Source: Sediminicola luteus (GTDB lineage Bacteria > Bacteroidota > Bacteroidia > Flavobacteriales > Flavobacteriaceae). Taken from it: 64,000 nucleotides of DNA. The notes below the pieces were generated by a model. That model was not told the origin of the DNA and searched no databases. It saw only the letters and a program-made list of their open reading frames with translations. Made by a program: the position numbers and the translations under genes. Positions 63,500 through 64,000 of the stretch are shown here, in pieces (within the stretch, counting starts at the first letter, position 1; each line of letters opens with the position of its first letter). The DNA is taken from the NCBI RefSeq assembly GCF_002514735.1, contig NZ_NBWU01000001.1, forward strand, positions 496,001 to 560,000, given 5' to 3'.

Positions 63500-64000
63500 T
63501 CATTGAACCTAGGACCAGAGGATTTATTTGTTTGACCGCACATCCCGATGGTTGTGCCACCAATGTAAAGGAGCAGATCGACCATATTACATCGAAAGGT
63601 ACTTTCGAAGGGCCTAAAAAAGTATTGGTTCTCGGTGCCTCTACCGGATTTGGATTGGCTTCGCGTATTACCGCTGCCTTTGGTACCGGTGCTGCCACCT
63701 TAGGGGTGTTTTTTGAAAAACCTCCCAAAGAAGGTAAGACCTCATCACCCGGCTGGTACAACAGTGCCGCCTTTGAAAATGAGGCCCATGCTGCCGGACT
63801 CTATGCCAAAAGCATTAATGGCGATGCCTTTTCGAAGGAAATCAAGGAAAAGACCCTAAATACCATTAAAGAAGATTTGGGCCAGGTAGATTTGGTAGTA
63901 TATAGCTTGGCTGCACCTATGCGCGTGCATCCCGAGACCGGGGTTCGCCATAAGTCGGTATTAAAACCTATTGGTGGCGTTTATGAAAACAAAACCGTTG
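63496..64000 (+). CDS. fabV: enoyl-ACP / trans-2-enoyl-CoA reductase FabV, 3' end outside window
   Basis: The visible 168 residues are the N-terminal part of FabV, a short-chain-dehydrogenase-like enoyl reductase (about 400 residues) that finishes each cycle of fatty-acid elongation and is often less sensitive to triclosan than FabI. Typical features are '[20 protein letters not shown]', the cofactor loop [16 protein letters not shown], and '[19 protein letters not shown]'. The catalytic Tyr-Lys pair lies beyond the window. The ATG overlaps the mfd stop. Confidence 0.92.
   Translation, partial: MIIEPRTRGFICLTAHPDGCATNVKEQIDHITSKGTFEGPKKVLVLGASTGFGLASRITAAFGTGAATLGVFFEKPPKEGKTSSPGWYNSAAFENEAHAAGLYAKSINGDAFSKEIKEKTLNTIKEDLGQVDLVVYSLAAPMRVHPETGVRHKSVLKPIGGVYENKTV

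Overview
The window looks like chromosome from a marine member of the Flavobacteriaceae (Bacteroidota). Three signs support this: many genes are preceded by the Bacteroidota -7 element TAnnTTTG rather than a strong Shine-Dalgarno; two proteins carry type IX secretion (T9SS) C-terminal signals and one gene encodes a PorP/SprF-like T9SS partner; and lipoproteins, a sulfatase, an OlsF-like acyltransferase and FabV are typical of the group. The genus (Zobellia/Maribacter-like?) cannot be fixed from the sequence alone. Gene density is high and most genes are ordinary housekeeping or envelope genes.

Layout. 1-9.4 kb: a secreted beta-helix protein (cut by the window edge) paired with a diheme cytochrome c lipoprotein, a sulfatase, a LuxR-type regulator, a large FG-GAP/VCBS lipoprotein on the other strand, two unknown secreted proteins and a tRNA methyltransferase. 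9.5-22 kb: a glutaryl-CoA dehydrogenase-like enzyme, a fibronectin-type lipoprotein, a four-gene minus-strand run (DUF4230, Dabb, MmcQ/YjbR, membrane MutS-like ATPase), a PIN/HTH toxin-antitoxin pair, a cyclase, hemW, ruvC and a metallophosphoesterase.

22-30.4 kb is the most unusual part. A structured, gene-free stretch precedes a three-gene unit: a small DUF4347-like exported protein, a 1991-residue adhesin with cadherin-like domains, exactly 18 phased 105-bp calcium-binding repeats and a gliding-motility-type T9SS signal, and a PorP/SprF-like outer-membrane partner. GC content rises strongly along the unit. It is followed by about 390 bp of decayed tandem copies of the 3' end of the tRNA-Leu(CAA) gene that ends the region.

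30.5-48.5 kb: prs, rplY, pth; a T9SS type-A reprolysin-like protease with a coupled lipoprotein; ribF, an HTTM membrane protein, serS, a TPR protein, a MITE-like element, a DUF4286 protein, rsmA, mgtE, a cupin, a 2-hydroxyacid dehydrogenase, a VOC protein and a TM2 protein. 48.5-64 kb: a GNAT gene remnant, two tandem paralogous carboxypeptidase-regulatory-domain proteins (a third lies at 56.2 kb), an OlsF-like two-domain acyltransferase, aspartate kinase, a GNAT acetyltransferase, fbp, a GIY-YIG-like protein, a TerB-like protein, an acyltransferase-3/AraC pair, mfd and the start of fabV (cut by the window edge).

Functions are assigned by reading motifs and recalled family resemblance; no searches were run.
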